Position numbers and translations under genes: made by a program. The notes under the pieces are model-generated. The model worked only from the letters and a program-made list of their open reading frames with translations, did no database searches and was not told where the DNA came from. 40,993 nt of DNA from Anthoceros angustus. Its lineage: Eukaryota; Streptophyta; Anthocerotopsida; Anthocerotales; Anthocerotaceae. This document shows positions 10,399 to 21,099 of this stretch, piece after piece; the stretch's first letter is position 1; each line of letters opens with the position of its first letter. The stretch spans positions 1 through 40,993 of the forward strand of contig VJWM01000358.1 of the NCBI GenBank assembly GCA_010909165.1, given 5' to 3'.

Positions 10399-11828
10399 TG
10401 TGGCGGGACTTTTGCCGATGGCGGGCGCGCACAATCCGTGTCGTTGTAGGAAGAAGTCCGTTCCCAGGGAATGATAGGCCCGTTTACCGCGTTTGGTGAT
10501 TCTTACCGTCCGCTCGTTCGGTCACACACACATACTCTAACTACTCACAACGTCACGAACTGGTGGCCCAAGCGTTTGAGGACCCGTTCGCGTCGTGTCG
10601 TTCACATACATCCTTCACGCATCCGGTCCTTCTCTCCTCTCACGCTACACTCTTGAGGGTCTTAGAAAAGACGCAGCGGGTTCTTGATCCGGACCTCCTC
10701 CGTCGTTCGGGCTCTCCGTCCGGGCTCTACACCCTCGGAGTTCCTCCGGCTCACGCGTTCAGTCAGGATTGCCTCAGCCGGACCGCGGCTCCGGGGCGAC
10801 ACGGATCACCATCACCCTTCCACGCACACACCACAACAGCGTTAAGTCCGTCACGGGACCTTGATCAATCTCCCGGGGTAGCCATTGCACGCCGGTGACT
10901 CAGACTCACGTTAGCGAAGACTCACAAAGGTGCAGAACGCAGCATCAACCAAGAAGATGCTTTACTGCGGCTCGGCCCCTCTTATCTGCGCCCAAGGTGG
11001 CGTCTTTACACCCCATTCGGGCGATTTCGGTATACCTAATCGGCCGCCTACATTCTCCCCCTATCTCCTTCATTGTGGGAAGGTCCCAGGCCTCGGGAAT
11101 TGGTCCAATCCCGTCACAGCGGTTGGTGCACCAATCGGATGATCGTGAGCGGGACCCCTCCTCTCCCGAATCACAGCCGAGTTGGAGCTCTGGCGGTGAC
11201 AAGCCGTTACCACGGCGTCATCCTCCTGGCCTCCACAGGTCCTTGGCGGTGGGGCCACCCATCGGCTCCCCTAGCGTGAAGTCGAGAGGGGCTCCTCCCT
11301 TCTGCCGCGGTCCTCGAGGTCTGTCTCGACTCACAGAACAGTGAAACTATTCACGGGTCGGCTGGTCCAGAGCCTTGTCTGCAGGTCCGGACCTCGGGGT
11401 CGGTTATTCACCGGGTCCGGACTTGAGGTCCGGACTTATCTACGATGTCCGGACTTGAGTCCGGACTTATTCTGGTCCGGACTTGATTGGGACTTCGTCG
11501 GACAGTCCCTCCCCTCGGGGTCGGGCAAAGTCGGACTCACGCCCGGGTTTCCTCCTCACGGGACTCCTCCGTGGCTCTCCTCAAGTCCTCCATTGTTCCC
11601 GGGTTACTTTCCGTTTATCCTATTTTGACTGGAGTAGGTTCCGGACTTATCCGTTACTCGTAGTCGAGCTTGCCATAGTAGTGCAGGGTCCGTTGTTCAC
11701 TCAGTCCGGTATACTCCGGAGCCTCGTCCGGCGCTACCCCAATTTATTCCTCCTTTTCGCCTTATTTATCCTTCAATCCTAAAAAAGCGAAACCCTACTT
11801 ATTTCTTAACTCCCGAGTGCATAGCCCA
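10399..11828 (-). repeat. 3' LTR of the gypsy element
   Basis: On the plus strand it starts TGTGGCGGGAC and ends near GTGCATAGCCCA. It aligns over its whole length with 17345-18804. Shared landmarks are CCGTGTCGTTGTAGGAAGAA near one end, repeated GTCCGGACTT motifs at about 11385-11480, and AAGCGAAACCCTACTTATTT near the other end. It is the 3' LTR because the coding strand runs leftward. Confidence 0.9.
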
Positions 11829-13000
11829 CATACTCCCTTCTCATCTGTTGGCGTCTCCGCCAACACTAAAGCATAATCTTCTTCACCCGCCACCCGTTTC
11901 AGTGGGCGGCTCTCCATCTCTAGCATCGTGGGACCGGACCCGTTGTCATATACTTGCACCACTTGATGCGGACCCATCCATCTCGGTGAAGTTTGCACGG
12001 AAAATGCATGTGTGACTATCATAAAGGAGGGCGGTCCCCTTCCTTTACATACTCCCGATTCGCGATCGGCGATCGTGCCAAATCTTTTTGGTTTTGCACC
12101 TGCATCTTGGTGAGCTTCTTCCACATCCTCTGTCTGAAACCCCAAGAGTCGCTCGGTGGCTTTCCTCTTGTCTCCTTCCATCATTACTCGAAAAGTGGGC
12201 ACTTCAAACTCTCGGCATTACGGGAGTGTCCGTAGGTCAAGTAAGGTCCGTTGTGTGGTCACCTTCTCTGCTGTCCGGGCATACAGTCGGATGGCGGCTT
12301 GGTATCCGATCATGGGCGTAGTTCTGTGAGTTTATTCGAGATCCTGCAGATGAGCCCATTTGTCTTCTCTCAGCCATTGGCCTTAGGATTGTAGGGTGCC
12401 GTCTTGCGATGATTGATGCGAAATACTCCGGCCACCACATCATTAAGGAAATGGGTTCCCCTATCACTTACCAAGCTGCGGCGGACATCCGTGCGGGTTA
12501 TGATGTTCTCGTGCGAATTTGGCCACGGTATTTGCGAGTCCGTTCTTGTCGCCCGCCTCTACCCACACAGTGCGATGTCCGTTGCCACCGGGATGTATCT
12601 CCTTTGTGTGTGTCTTGTCGTGGTGTATGGGTCCAACAAAGTCAATACCCCACTTTTCGAAGGTGCGGTGCCAATATCGTACTAGCGGCCTTTGTCGTCG
12701 GGGTTGGCTTTCCGATCCTGACAAGCATCACACTTCTTCCTCGGTGGGTGTCCCCATACATTGTTGGCCACCGATCCGCTTCAAAATCTTTTGGTGGTGA
12801 CTGTAGTGTCCACCCCAATCCTTTGCATTCCCTTGGCCTCCCTGTCTCTGGGTTGCAAGTACCTTCGTTCTACTCGTTAATTTGAACACACACCGTTGTA
12901 CATTACGAAGGGTCGAGCATAGTGCACGAATGCCTCCCTCATCCACGAGTGATTTTGAAGCTCCATTCCCAGTCGCTCTATTTCTTCGTGGGTCGGACGA
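11795..13000 (-). pseudogene. Gypsy integrase (zinc-binding, catalytic core, C-terminal part)
   Basis: Minus-strand frames give, in order, an H2C2-like segment around 12780-12700 (HHQKILKRIGGQ then a Cys-containing stretch) and the core start WGIDFVGPI, with its first catalytic Asp at 12641-12643. Further on, ANTVAKFAREH lies at about 12530, and the adjacent frame near 12450-12330 holds decayed FLND and NHRKTAPYNPKANG-type sequence. The C-terminal part (12202-11795) contains ERLLGFQTEDVEEAHQ and SPRWMGPHQVVQVYDNGSG, typical of the DNA-binding end of gypsy integrases. No chromodomain follows. The frame shifts at least four times. In a working element this enzyme inserts the cDNA into the genome. 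Confidence 0.85.
11831..11846 (-). other. Polypurine tract candidate
   Basis: On the minus strand a purine-rich run (AGATGAGAAGGGAGTA) lies directly inside the 3' LTR, where the primer for plus-strand DNA synthesis is expected. It is interrupted by two pyrimidines, so it is a weak or decayed tract. Confidence 0.45.
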
Positions 13001-13015
13001 CGGCGGACCCTCCCT

Positions 13016-13456
13016 TCTTACGCTAAGGCTGCAGTTCTCGTAGCTTGGGGTTCGGTCTGGGCTCCTCCGGTTGTACTTTTCTGCAACCAATGTCTCATCC
13101 GGAGCGCATCTTCACGATCTCTCAACACTGCTGTTTTCAATCGTGGACGAAATGCATTTTGGTCTTGCCTCCCTTGTCTTGTTTCCACTTGACGTGAACT
13201 CCTGCGCAGCAACAATATCCACCTTGCTATCCGTCCGGACAGTCCGTCTTATTCACCGGATGCTTGCAAAGTGGTCTACATAGAACACAAACTCTTTGGT
13301 AGTAGGTAGTGTCGAATTTCTTGTGGCATATACCATACCCGTGCTTGGCTCTGTAGTTGTGTATTTTCGTTCAGCGTGGGTGGTATCGTCCGTAGTATAC
13401 GGGATAATCCCGCGCTTGTCGTCCTTCGGCTCTACTCGATAGCAAAGCGGACACAT
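13016..13456 (-). pseudogene. Gypsy RNase H domain
   Basis: The minus-strand segment contains AERKYTTTEPSTGMVYATRN and then EFVFYVDHFASIR. These match the conserved E-x-x-YSxTE-x-E and FxVxTDHxxL patterns of Ty3/gypsy RNase H. A shifted frame beyond it gives QEFTFKWK-like sequence, the usual tether to integrase. RNase H removes the RNA strand of the RNA:DNA hybrid. The expected TD is VD here, but decay makes this hard to interpret. Confidence 0.8.
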
Positions 13457-13581
13457 CTACATACACATGAAATTTCTGCTCGATCCGGTCCTCTTAGAAC
13501 CGTGCGCTTACCAAGGTGTTACCAAATCCGAAGGCCTCCTCTCGCTCACTGACCGGTCCAAACCTCCTCCTTCGCGATGGA

Positions 13582-14365
13582 TTACATCAACTTAGCCCTC
13601 TTAAAGTCCTTAATAAACCGTGGTATCCCACCATTCCGAAACCTCTCGGCTCCTTTAGGTTCGTCGGTGGAGGCGGATGACCGGACCTTGTCTGGTCCAC
13701 CTCGATTCCCGCGACACGATGTCACAAGATTCCCTCCGTCATTCCAAAGTAGCATTTCTCGGTGTAGGCTCAATTGAGTCTCCGGCGCTCAAGCACCTTC
13801 TTAGATGCCCAAGGTGTTTGTCCGCTCCCCATGCACACAAAATCATCCAGAATATCTCCATGAAGTCCCTCGAAGTCACGGAAGGCGTTGGTCACCATAC
13901 GCATGAGCGACCACAGCTCGGTCATCCCAAAGGCACTTCTCTTGTAGGCAAACGTACCCCACTCCGTAGTGAAGGTCGTCTTGTCGGTCACTCCCTTAGG
14001 TGCAATTGGTTATATCCGGAGTAGCCATCCGAGGAAGGAGTAAGTAGTCCGTCCGACCACCTTGTCCAAAATGTCGTCTGAATGGCATCGGAAGTGGTCC
14101 TTCTCGTTCGTTGAGCTTCCTCAATCTTGGCATACCGAATTTGTCTGGTTGTTTCTTGGGAACCACCACAATCGGTAGCGACCCACTCATTGTTGACGAT
14201 GGGGAAAATGATGTGCCTCCGGTATCAAGGACCTCCTTCACCTTGATCGAATACTTGGGGTTGAGCTTGTATTGTCGGATTGATGGCACGCTCCGGCTTC
14301 AAATCGATCTTATGCTCTCCCACTTCTTGAATGCCCTTCATGTCCGTGACCTTGAAACACCATAA
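13582..14365 (-). pseudogene. Gypsy reverse transcriptase
   Basis: Three minus-strand pieces lie in the right order. The N-terminal finger motif PIVVVPKKQPDKFGM with RLRKLNE is at about 14220-14130. The palm segment KTTFTTEWGTFAYKRSAFGM runs to GDILDDFVC, with the catalytic Asp pair at 13847-13842. The thumb/connection part has PDKVR and RFIKDFKRAK near 13680-13590. The catalytic box reads ILDD where most gypsy enzymes have YxDD (YIDD or YLDD); the first position has probably decayed. Frameshifts separate all three pieces. Confidence 0.88.
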
Positions 14366-15014
14366 AACTCCCCCGGTGCTTTAGTCCTTCCTTGGTCCGG
14401 AGGCATGCCTTTCTTAAACTTGAATTTGTGGCGGACCTCCACTTCTTCCACGTCGTCCGGGTTCACCGTCTCCGTTCCGTCTTTGCCTCATGCGTCCAAA
14501 CCCCTCGTCCTCCTCTCGGGATCGTCCTCTCGCATCCCCATTCTCGAAGAGCTCGTCGGAGGTGAATCGTGTTACTCCTTGATGTCGCTTTTCCTTGGTC
14601 CGACTCTTGTTGTCCCCCTTGTCTTTGGTCACCTCCTCTTCACTTCCTTCCTCCGGCCCGTTGTGGCGTTTACTCAAAACAATCAACCACTTCCGCACCA
14701 AAGGCATCCCGGTAGTCCATCTCCTCCTCGGACCGGCGGATCTTGGCGAAAGTCGCCTCCTCGGAACTATCTTGTTCGTCGCGTGGAGTCCTCCGAGGTA
14801 TACCCCGGTAGTGCTCACGGTTTCCCCACAATAGGTGTCCTTGCTCCGGTGATAACCCTCCCTTCTCGCACCTTAGGGTCCCGTCCACCGGCTTGAAGTG
14901 AATCTCCTTCCTTCCAAAGTGTAGCTGCAGGCCAACCCATGGCCGCCCAGCAACACCTCATACCCTAATGGTCGGCGGTTTGATCACAACAAAATCCGGT
15001 TTGTAGGGTGCAGG

Positions 15015-15352
15015 CTATGGTGGCCAAGACTCGGTTAACTCCCGCGGATCTCTTCTTGACATATACGCCATTCTCGAGTCTTCGTTGAGGTTGAAGGATG
15101 TGAAGCCCAATTTTTGCGTGGCTTCATGATGAGGTTGACTCGGACCCGTGTCCAGCAGTACATCCTTGATGATACATCCAATCTCCACTTGTACCACTGG
15201 CCCGTATGGGACACCACCCTCACTTCCGTGCTACCCTTCACGGCTTTGGTGCTCATGGTGGGTTCCCCTAACGGCCCACGGACCTCTTGATTTGGGTTAT
15301 CCCTCGGCGGTATCGAAAGGACACAAGGTCTGCGATTCATCATCGTCGCCAC
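15015..15352 (-). pseudogene. Gypsy aspartic protease
   Basis: A minus-strand frame contains IIKDVLLDTGPS, with the catalytic Asp at 15152-15150. This matches the LLDTGAS signature of retroviral-type proteases with Ala changed to Pro. Downstream, HHEATQKLGF resembles the usual segment after the active site. Upstream in the same frame are NRRPCVLSI and LGEPTMSTKA. The protease matures Gag and Pol. It lies between gag and RT as expected. Confidence 0.7.
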
Positions 15353-15719
15353 ATTAAAGGCGAGGCTTCTACCCCAATCGAGGATCCTGCTGCTGCGTCC
15401 TCATCCTCTCCCGGGTCACTTGTGTTACGGTATTCTCCGGATGCTTGCGCATTTCCTCCTGCAACATCTCGGTCACCTCCGGACTCGTCCGGTGGAAGCT
15501 AACGTCGGTCGCGGCACCGTTCCCTTCTCCATCTGTCAGAACTTCCTTGGGTAATCCCTCGGAGGCTGCCGTCCAGCCCTCCTTCATCGGTCGGATCCTC
15601 TGCTGGTATTTCCGTTTGATTGCCTTCCTCGTCGTGGCGCTTCCTCGATCTTGTTCTTCTTCATGGCGCCTTTCTCGCTCCTTCCTTTCTGAGTAGACAC
15701 CTCAAGATTTCCACTACTC

Positions 15720-17277
15720 CCTTCCTTTGACACCCCACTACCTTCTTGTTCTTTCCATCTCGCGTAGGATCTCTCTTCCCTCCATGGCCCAGCATCTTGA
15801 CTTGCCGTCAGATCTTAGGAGGTGGCGTTGGTGGTCGAGTTCTCCGCTTGGTGTGGCATATCGTACCGTCCTTGCGGGGTTGGGACATAGCGTCTTGCTG
15901 TCGGCCCTTGCGATCGCCACACCGCTCGAAGTCCCCATTACCACCTCGTTGGAGTGCGGACAGCGTTGGAGTAATGGCGAGATTCCGCGGTTCCACGGAC
16001 CACGGCCGTCGGAGGATACGAAGGGCTCCCATGCGGTCTTTGCATCGGTGGGGCCCGTTGTATTAGCGGACCTCCGGTTGGCGGATACATGGTTTTGGGA
16101 TATCGCGGCCCGGAGGGCTTCACAACGATAGGCCTCTTCCCATTGCTCCTCGGCCTCCTCCTCGTATTCGTAGTCCACTTGATGCACCGGCCTTGAGGCG
16201 GTTGGACTTCGAATGGCCGTGTTCGGCACACGGCGATCTTGCGTTAGCCGTGTCGGTGTTTTCCGCGCTCTCGGTCCTTAACACAGTTTATCGCGGTCCT
16301 CTACTCTCTTTATCACTTTTCCGGTCCTCCGGACACTACCTCCTTTGAGGGAGTCGGGTCGTGAGCTTCTCGGACGGTCTTGGTGTCACCACCTCCTTCT
16401 TACCACCTTCTTTTTAGCGCCTTTTGCTCTTCTTCTTGCGGGGATACTCTTCCTCGCTAGAGACCTCTCTTCTTGGACTGCTCCTCCTCAAGACACCTCC
16501 GATTGGTCTTCCTCCTCCTCACGAAGACTCTTCCTCCTCAAGTCGAACCCGTTTCTTCTTCTTCTTCTTGCCTCCTTGAGTTCTTTATCCTCGATGTAGC
16601 GATTCCTCGTAGTTTTGGCTCGACCGCCTTGCCACGTCCTTCTCGGCGGGGGCGTGCACAGCCATGGGTTTGGCTAGGCCGGCCGAACCACCGTCGCTTG
16701 CATCGTGGTATGGGTTGGATGCGATCCCTCGGGGCATAGAACCGCTCGATGTCTGAGCCCGGCTTCTCCTTCTTCCTCGCTTGATTTTCCAACTTTGATA
16801 ATACATACCCTCACAGGTGATCCTCGAAACCGTTCTAAGAAGGCATTTTCAAAGCTTCAAGCAGGCGGGTGGGGCATTCTCTCGGTGGTACTTTCTCCGA
16901 TACCATTGAGCGTGTCCTCGGAGAACCCCTTGGAAAATTTGGGATGAGGCTGGCGTCGACTCCCTCTCCCGTTGAAGTTGGCTTTGGACAAAGTCCTCCA
17001 CAAAGGTCTCGCATCCGCTCCTTCTTCCCTCCGAATATGGATGCGCTTGTTTGGTCGGTAGGGGCCATGGCTGCGCCATCGATGGGTTAGGCGTGTGTCC
17101 TACCTTCTTCCGTTGGCGTCCCTCGTACCCGTCTTGGTCCGCAATTCGACCACGTTCTCCCTCCTCGATCGGCGGTGCTCTCTCGTTGGGTTTGGCGTCT
17201 CTCCTCTCACAGCTCGGAGAGCACCGAGGTGACGTCCGATCCTCTGACAGTTCACTCTTGGCCGTCGACTCACGCAT
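15720..17277 (-). pseudogene. Gypsy gag
   Basis: The first Met of a 142-codon minus-strand frame is at 17277, 47 bases inside the primer site. It contains FVEDFVQSQLQRE and then FQGVLRGHAQWYRRKYHREN. The second segment matches the L-x-G-x-A-x-x-WY core of the Retrotrans_gag domain. The adjacent frame gives FLERFRG, the expected end of that domain. Past 16850 the region is rich in Glu, Lys, Pro and Arg (for example about 16600-16500 and 15740-16230). No zinc knuckle can be read with confidence. Gag would form the virus-like particle. Confidence 0.75.
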
Positions 17278-17323
17278 TCACTTACCTTCTCTTCCTAAGG
17301 GCGCGCTGCGGCACCGCGATTTC

Positions 17324-17341
17324 ATTCCCGACAGCGCGCCA
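17324..17341 (-). other. Primer-binding site resembling tRNA-Asp
   Basis: On the minus strand TGGCGCGCTGTCGGGAAT starts three bases inside the 5' LTR. The complement of the plant tRNA-Asp 3' end, including CCA, is TGGCGCCGTTGCCGGGG. The two agree at most positions if one base is shifted. Starting exactly with TGG just inside the LTR is the normal position for a primer site. Confidence 0.7.
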
Positions 17342-17344
17342 AAA

Positions 17345-18804
17345 TGTGGCGGGACTTTTCGATGGCCGGTAGGCGCGCACAATCCGTGTCGTTGTAGGAA
17401 GAAGTCCGTTCCCAAGGGAATGATAGGCCCGTTTACCGCGTTTGGTGATTCTTACCGTCCTTAGCGCTCGTTCGGTCTCAACACACACACATACTCTAAC
17501 TACTCTGGCGTTCAGAGCCGGTATGGCCAAGCGTTTGAGACCCGTTCGCGTCCGTATCGTTCACATACATCCTTCACGCATCAGTCCTTTCCTCTCCTCT
17601 CACGCTACACTCTTGATCTTAGAAAAGCCGGGTTTCTGTGATCCGGACCTCCTCGTCGTTCGCGGGCCTCTCGTCCGGGCTCTACACACCCTCCGGAGTT
17701 CCTCCGGCTCACGCGTTCGATCCGTTCGGTGTCGGACGCGGCTCGGGGAACACGGATCACCCATCACCCTTCCACACACACACCGCGTTAAGTCGTCACG
17801 GGACCTTGATCAATCTCCCGGGTATCGTGCACCTTTCGGTGACTCGGGACTCACGTTAGCAGAAGACTCACAAGGTGCAGCAGCGGCATCAACACCAAGA
17901 AGATGCTTTACTAGGCGACCTCGGCCCCTCTTATCTGCGCCCAAGGTGGCGTCTTTATTACACCCCTATTACGGTGATAGCCATTTCGGTATACCTAATA
18001 CGCCTACCGGCCTATCCCCTATCTCCTTCGCCGTGTGGTGGGAAGGTCACAGGCCCCTCGGAATGGGTGGTCAATCCCGTCACGGCGGTTGTGGTGCACC
18101 AATCGGATGATCGTGGGCCCCTCCTCTCCCGGAATCACAGCCGGGTTGGGCTCTGGCGGCGTGACCGCCGTTACCACGGCGTCATCCTCCCCAGCCCCTC
18201 ACGGGTCCTTGCGGTGGGGCCACGGCTCAGCTCCCCTAAGCGTAAGTCGGGGCTCCTCCTTCTTCTCTTGGGTCCTCGAGGTCTGTCTCGACTCCACGAA
18301 CTTGAGTCGGCTTATTCACAGGTCCCGGCTAGGTCAGAGCCTTGTCTGCAGGTCGGACCTCGGGGTCGGTTATTCAGGGTCAGGACTTGAGGTCAGGACT
18401 TATTCAGTCCGGACTTGGTCAGGACTTATTCGGTCCGGACTTGAGGTCCGGACTTTGAGTCGGACTTGGTCAGGCCTCCCCTCTGAGGTCAGGACAAAGT
18501 CGGACTCGCCCACCAGGTTCCTCCCTCAGGGACTCCTCAGTGGCTCTCCCTCGAGAGTCCTCATTTGTTCCCAGGTTACTGCAGGCGTGCCCATCCTATT
18601 TTGACACGGGTAGGTTCGGACTTATCCGTTACTCGGCGGTGAGTCGGAGCTTGCCATCAGTGATGCAGGTCCGTTGTTCCTCAGTCAGGGAATATACTCG
18701 ACCTCGTCGGGCGCTTTAATTTATTCCTCCTTTTCCGCCTTATTTATCCTTCAATCCTAAAAGCGAAACCCTACTTATTTCCTAACTCCCGAAGTGCATA
18801 GCCA
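17345..18804 (-). repeat. 5' LTR of the gypsy element
   Basis: Plus-strand edges are TGTGGCGGGAC at 17345 and GTGCATAGCC(A) at 18803/18804. It aligns end to end with 10399-11828. The A at 18804 can belong to the LTR or to the ATTGC target duplication. Clustered GTCCGGACTT and GTCAGGACTT repeats lie at about 18355-18475. Several positions read CAGG here where the other LTR reads CCGG. Confidence 0.9.
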
Positions 18805-19574
18805 TTGCGTTCATGTATTCCATGAGCGACCCGGCGTAACATTCCCAGCAGGCTGCGTTAATCGGCCCGGTGATAGTCCTGTCCATCACTCCTCCATGTC
18901 GGTGCGGTGGACCACGAGGTTAGCACCTTCTCCACCACTTCAAGAAGGAGGCGATGGCGCCCGTCATGGCGGCGTCGATTACGGCATTGGACTTAGCTGT
19001 TGTTGCTACCATACTCAGGAGCTCCATTGGGTGGATGCCCCACCTTGTTGCGGCCTTGGGCGGTGGCCCCTCCCAGTGGTCATGGCCCCATTCTACGCCT
19101 TACCAAGCACCGGGTTAGCCCCAGACTCTCGCCCTTGCATCTTGGCTCACCCAGGCGCCCGCCCCTCGCTAGGTCTGCCATGCTCGCTGCACCTCTTCCT
19201 CTTAGCCCACGCTGCCTCGAGCTCAGCGATGAGCTCGGCCAGCTCTTCTCATGCGCCTCCTCAAACCAGCCTCACTGATTCGATCTTCCGGCGGCTCCAC
19301 GTCCAGAGATAGCGCGGATGCACGCAAGTTCTGCCGTGATGACCTGCTGTGAGGCCCTGGGTCTCGCCCACTTCGCCCACACACCGCAAACCCAACTCGA
19401 GACATATGAGTACCGTGCATGGCAAAGTTCACCATTAACCAGGCATTCTGAGGCATGACAATGACAAGCCCGAACCCACCAGCGTTGTCAAACACATTGC
19501 GATCCGGGCGGATTGTGCGTGTTCACTTACCGGAGATCTTAGATTGTTGTCCAGCCGCGGCGCTCCCTCGGCCG
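18804..19574. other. Sequence between the two LTR structures
   Basis: The first 36 bases continue the disrupted left-end frame of the giant element to a stop at 18837. Beyond that, the plus strand has a protein-like piece (FKKEAMAPVMAASITALDLA, about 18930-18990). The minus strand has a Glu/Ala/Arg-rich piece at about 19210-19280. If the LTR beginning at 19575 belongs to a second minus-strand retroelement, this stretch would be its leader and gag start, but I see no clear gag motif. The assignment is left open. Confidence 0.35.
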
Positions 19575-19650
19575 TGTGCCGACTTTCGATGGAAGCGCCG
19601 TAATCCCGTGTCGTTGTGGTAGGGAAGAGTCCGGTTCCAAGGGAATGGTC
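19575..19650 (-). repeat. Edge of a second, diverged LTR related to the gypsy LTR
   Basis: TGTGCCGACTTTCGATGG, then CCCGTGTCGTTGTGGTAGG and GGTTCCAAGGGAATGG, follow the same order as the start of the LTR at 17345 (TGTGGCGGGACTTTTCGATGG, CCGTGTCGTTGTAGG, CGTTCCCAAGGGAATG). Immediately to the left, the minus strand reads GAGCGCCGCGGCTGGA, a poor match to the tRNA-Asp primer site. This suggests the 5' LTR of a second minus-strand element of a sister family. The far LTR edge is not clear (perhaps near 21090), and I see no partner LTR. Confidence 0.55.
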
Positions 19651-19977
19651 TGCTTATTCGCACGAGCCCTCATCGCTGAATCTGGACTTCATCGGTTGGG
19701 TCCGGCGGTCTATTGCAACCCAAGTGTGTGTGCCCTCCACAACTGCTTCGGGCGGACTTCCCACAAACCCAGCCCGGATTTCTCGATGCTAGGAGCGGGT
19801 TTACAGCGTTCCGATCGGACTCACGTACTCTAGCGTGCCCTCAGCTCTCCACAACTCCACCTCAACACACACGCGTAGCGACTCTTCTCCCTTATCCATT
19901 TCCAGAGTGGTCACACCAACCAGCCGAGTGTATTCACGGGGCCACCTTTGCCAAGGTGCTTCCGTTGAATGGCTTTC

Positions 19978-20200
19978 TGACTGCAACCAGCCTCGTTCCG
20001 GCCTCAGGATGGCTTCCAATGATCGCTTAAGCGCCTCCTAATCCCCTCGGGCACTTCACGTTAGAAGTGGCTTGCATCCCACCTCGTTCAGCCTCAAGGA
20101 TGGCTCCAGACCAGTCGCCCCAGCGCCTCCTAATCCCCTCATTTGCTTGCGTAATAGCGGCTGCATCCCAAGCCTCCGTTCAGTGACCTCAAGGTTAGTC
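19978..20200 (+). repeat. About 90-bp tandem repeat, three degenerate copies
   Basis: The segment CAGCCTCGTTCCGGCCTCAGG at about 19987 recurs as ACCTCGTTCAGCCTCAAGG near 20076 and AGCCTCCGTTCAGTGACCTC near 20170. Two copies carry GCGCCTCCTAATCCCCTC (about 20029 and 20123). The period is about 90 bases. It probably lies within the diverged LTR. Confidence 0.65.
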
Positions 20201-20573
20201 ACCTTTTAGAAATCACCCACTTGAGCACCTCACGAGCTCGGGCCACGGCCCAGTGCACCATCAGCGTGTTGGCGGAGCTCGTCACGAGCTCTAAGCACAT
20301 CCCTCTACCACCAATTAATCACTTGCGGTGTGCCGGGAACTCACTCCGCTCTCCGAGCCGACACACAGGCCGAAGATGGTACCGGGATGTGCAGGATCTT
20401 GGGCGCTTGAGCCTTCTATACTCCCATACCTAACCTAACCCGCCTGTATGTATATCTAACCTCACTATGTATGTACCTTAACAGGGTAGTAATAGCCGGG
20501 GCGTAGCTCATCAACTGGCGGACTTCTGCACCATTGCTTCCACAGCAGTGATCCATGCGGCGTGCCACCCAAA

Positions 20574-20960
20574 CTAAACCACCGGCGAACCACTCGGTCG
20601 GACTTCGCCGGGCAGACCACTCGCCCGGAACCTCTCAAGGCAGACCACCGTCAGACCTACGCGGGCAGACCCTCCATCGAACCTACGCCCGAGCCAGAAC
20701 CCTCCGTCAGACCCTCCGGGCAGACCCTCGTAGACTTCGCCGGGCAGACCACTCCGTCAGACCTACCGCCCAGGCAGACCCTCAAGCCAGACCTACCCGA
20801 GCAGACCCTCCGTCAGACCTCGCCCGGGCAGACCCTCAGCCAGACCCTCGCCGGGCCAGACCCAGACCTGCCAGACCGGGCCCCGTCGGACCTCGCCCGG
20901 GCGGACCACTCCGTCGGACCCTGGCCCGGGCCGGACCCTCCCGTGGACCTCGCCAGACGG
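20574..20960 (+). repeat. GC-rich minisatellite
   Basis: Irregular tandem repeats of units like CGGGCAGACCCTCCGTCAGACC, 15-33 bases each, run for nearly 400 bases. GGACC and AGACC variants alternate. Open frames through it give only Arg/Pro/Asp low-complexity sequence, so I do not call a gene. Confidence 0.8.
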
Positions 20961-21099
20961 ACCGAGGAGTCTAGGGATTGCTTTATAAGTGCAATCGGCA
21001 ACCTGCCTTATTGGCTAACTCCTCCTATCCCTCTGCTTGATGCGGACCAAGAAAAAAAGCAAAACCGCGGAAATGCGGACATGGTTGGCACTCCACACT

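Larger units (their letters stand above)
10399..18804 (-). mobile_element. Ty3/gypsy LTR retrotransposon, nested, frame-broken
   Basis: This is a full-length element of about 8.4 kb transcribed from the minus strand. Two LTRs (10399-11828 and 17345-18804) flank 5.5 kb of internal sequence. Read from right to left the order is primer site, gag, protease, reverse transcriptase, RNase H, integrase, polypurine tract. Integrase after RNase H defines Ty3/gypsy (Metaviridae) rather than copia. No chromodomain or envelope-like gene is visible, and the tRNA-Asp-like primer site resembles that of non-chromodomain plant lineages such as Tat/Athila. Frameshifts and stops interrupt every domain, so the copy is not autonomous as written. 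The LTRs have diverged by many short indels plus substitutions, so insertion is not very recent, unless the indels are sequencing errors. Confidence 0.9.

Noticed and set aside
10068-10499. Frames running from the left-end gene across 10399 as one protein
   Set aside because: They enter the LTR, which begins at 10399, so the C-terminal parts are chimeric reading into the retrotransposon.
10399-18804. Copia-type retrotransposon
   Set aside because: Integrase lies downstream of RNase H and the RT and RNase H motifs are gypsy-like, so the order excludes copia.
20487-20560. tRNA-like segment (GGGGCGTAGCTCA)
   Set aside because: It resembles a tRNA D-arm start, but there is no anticodon stem, no T-loop GTTCGA motif and no closing acceptor stem.
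20555-20974. Proline/arginine-rich protein genes over the minisatellite
   Set aside because: Two overlapping frames simply translate the GC-rich tandem repeat.
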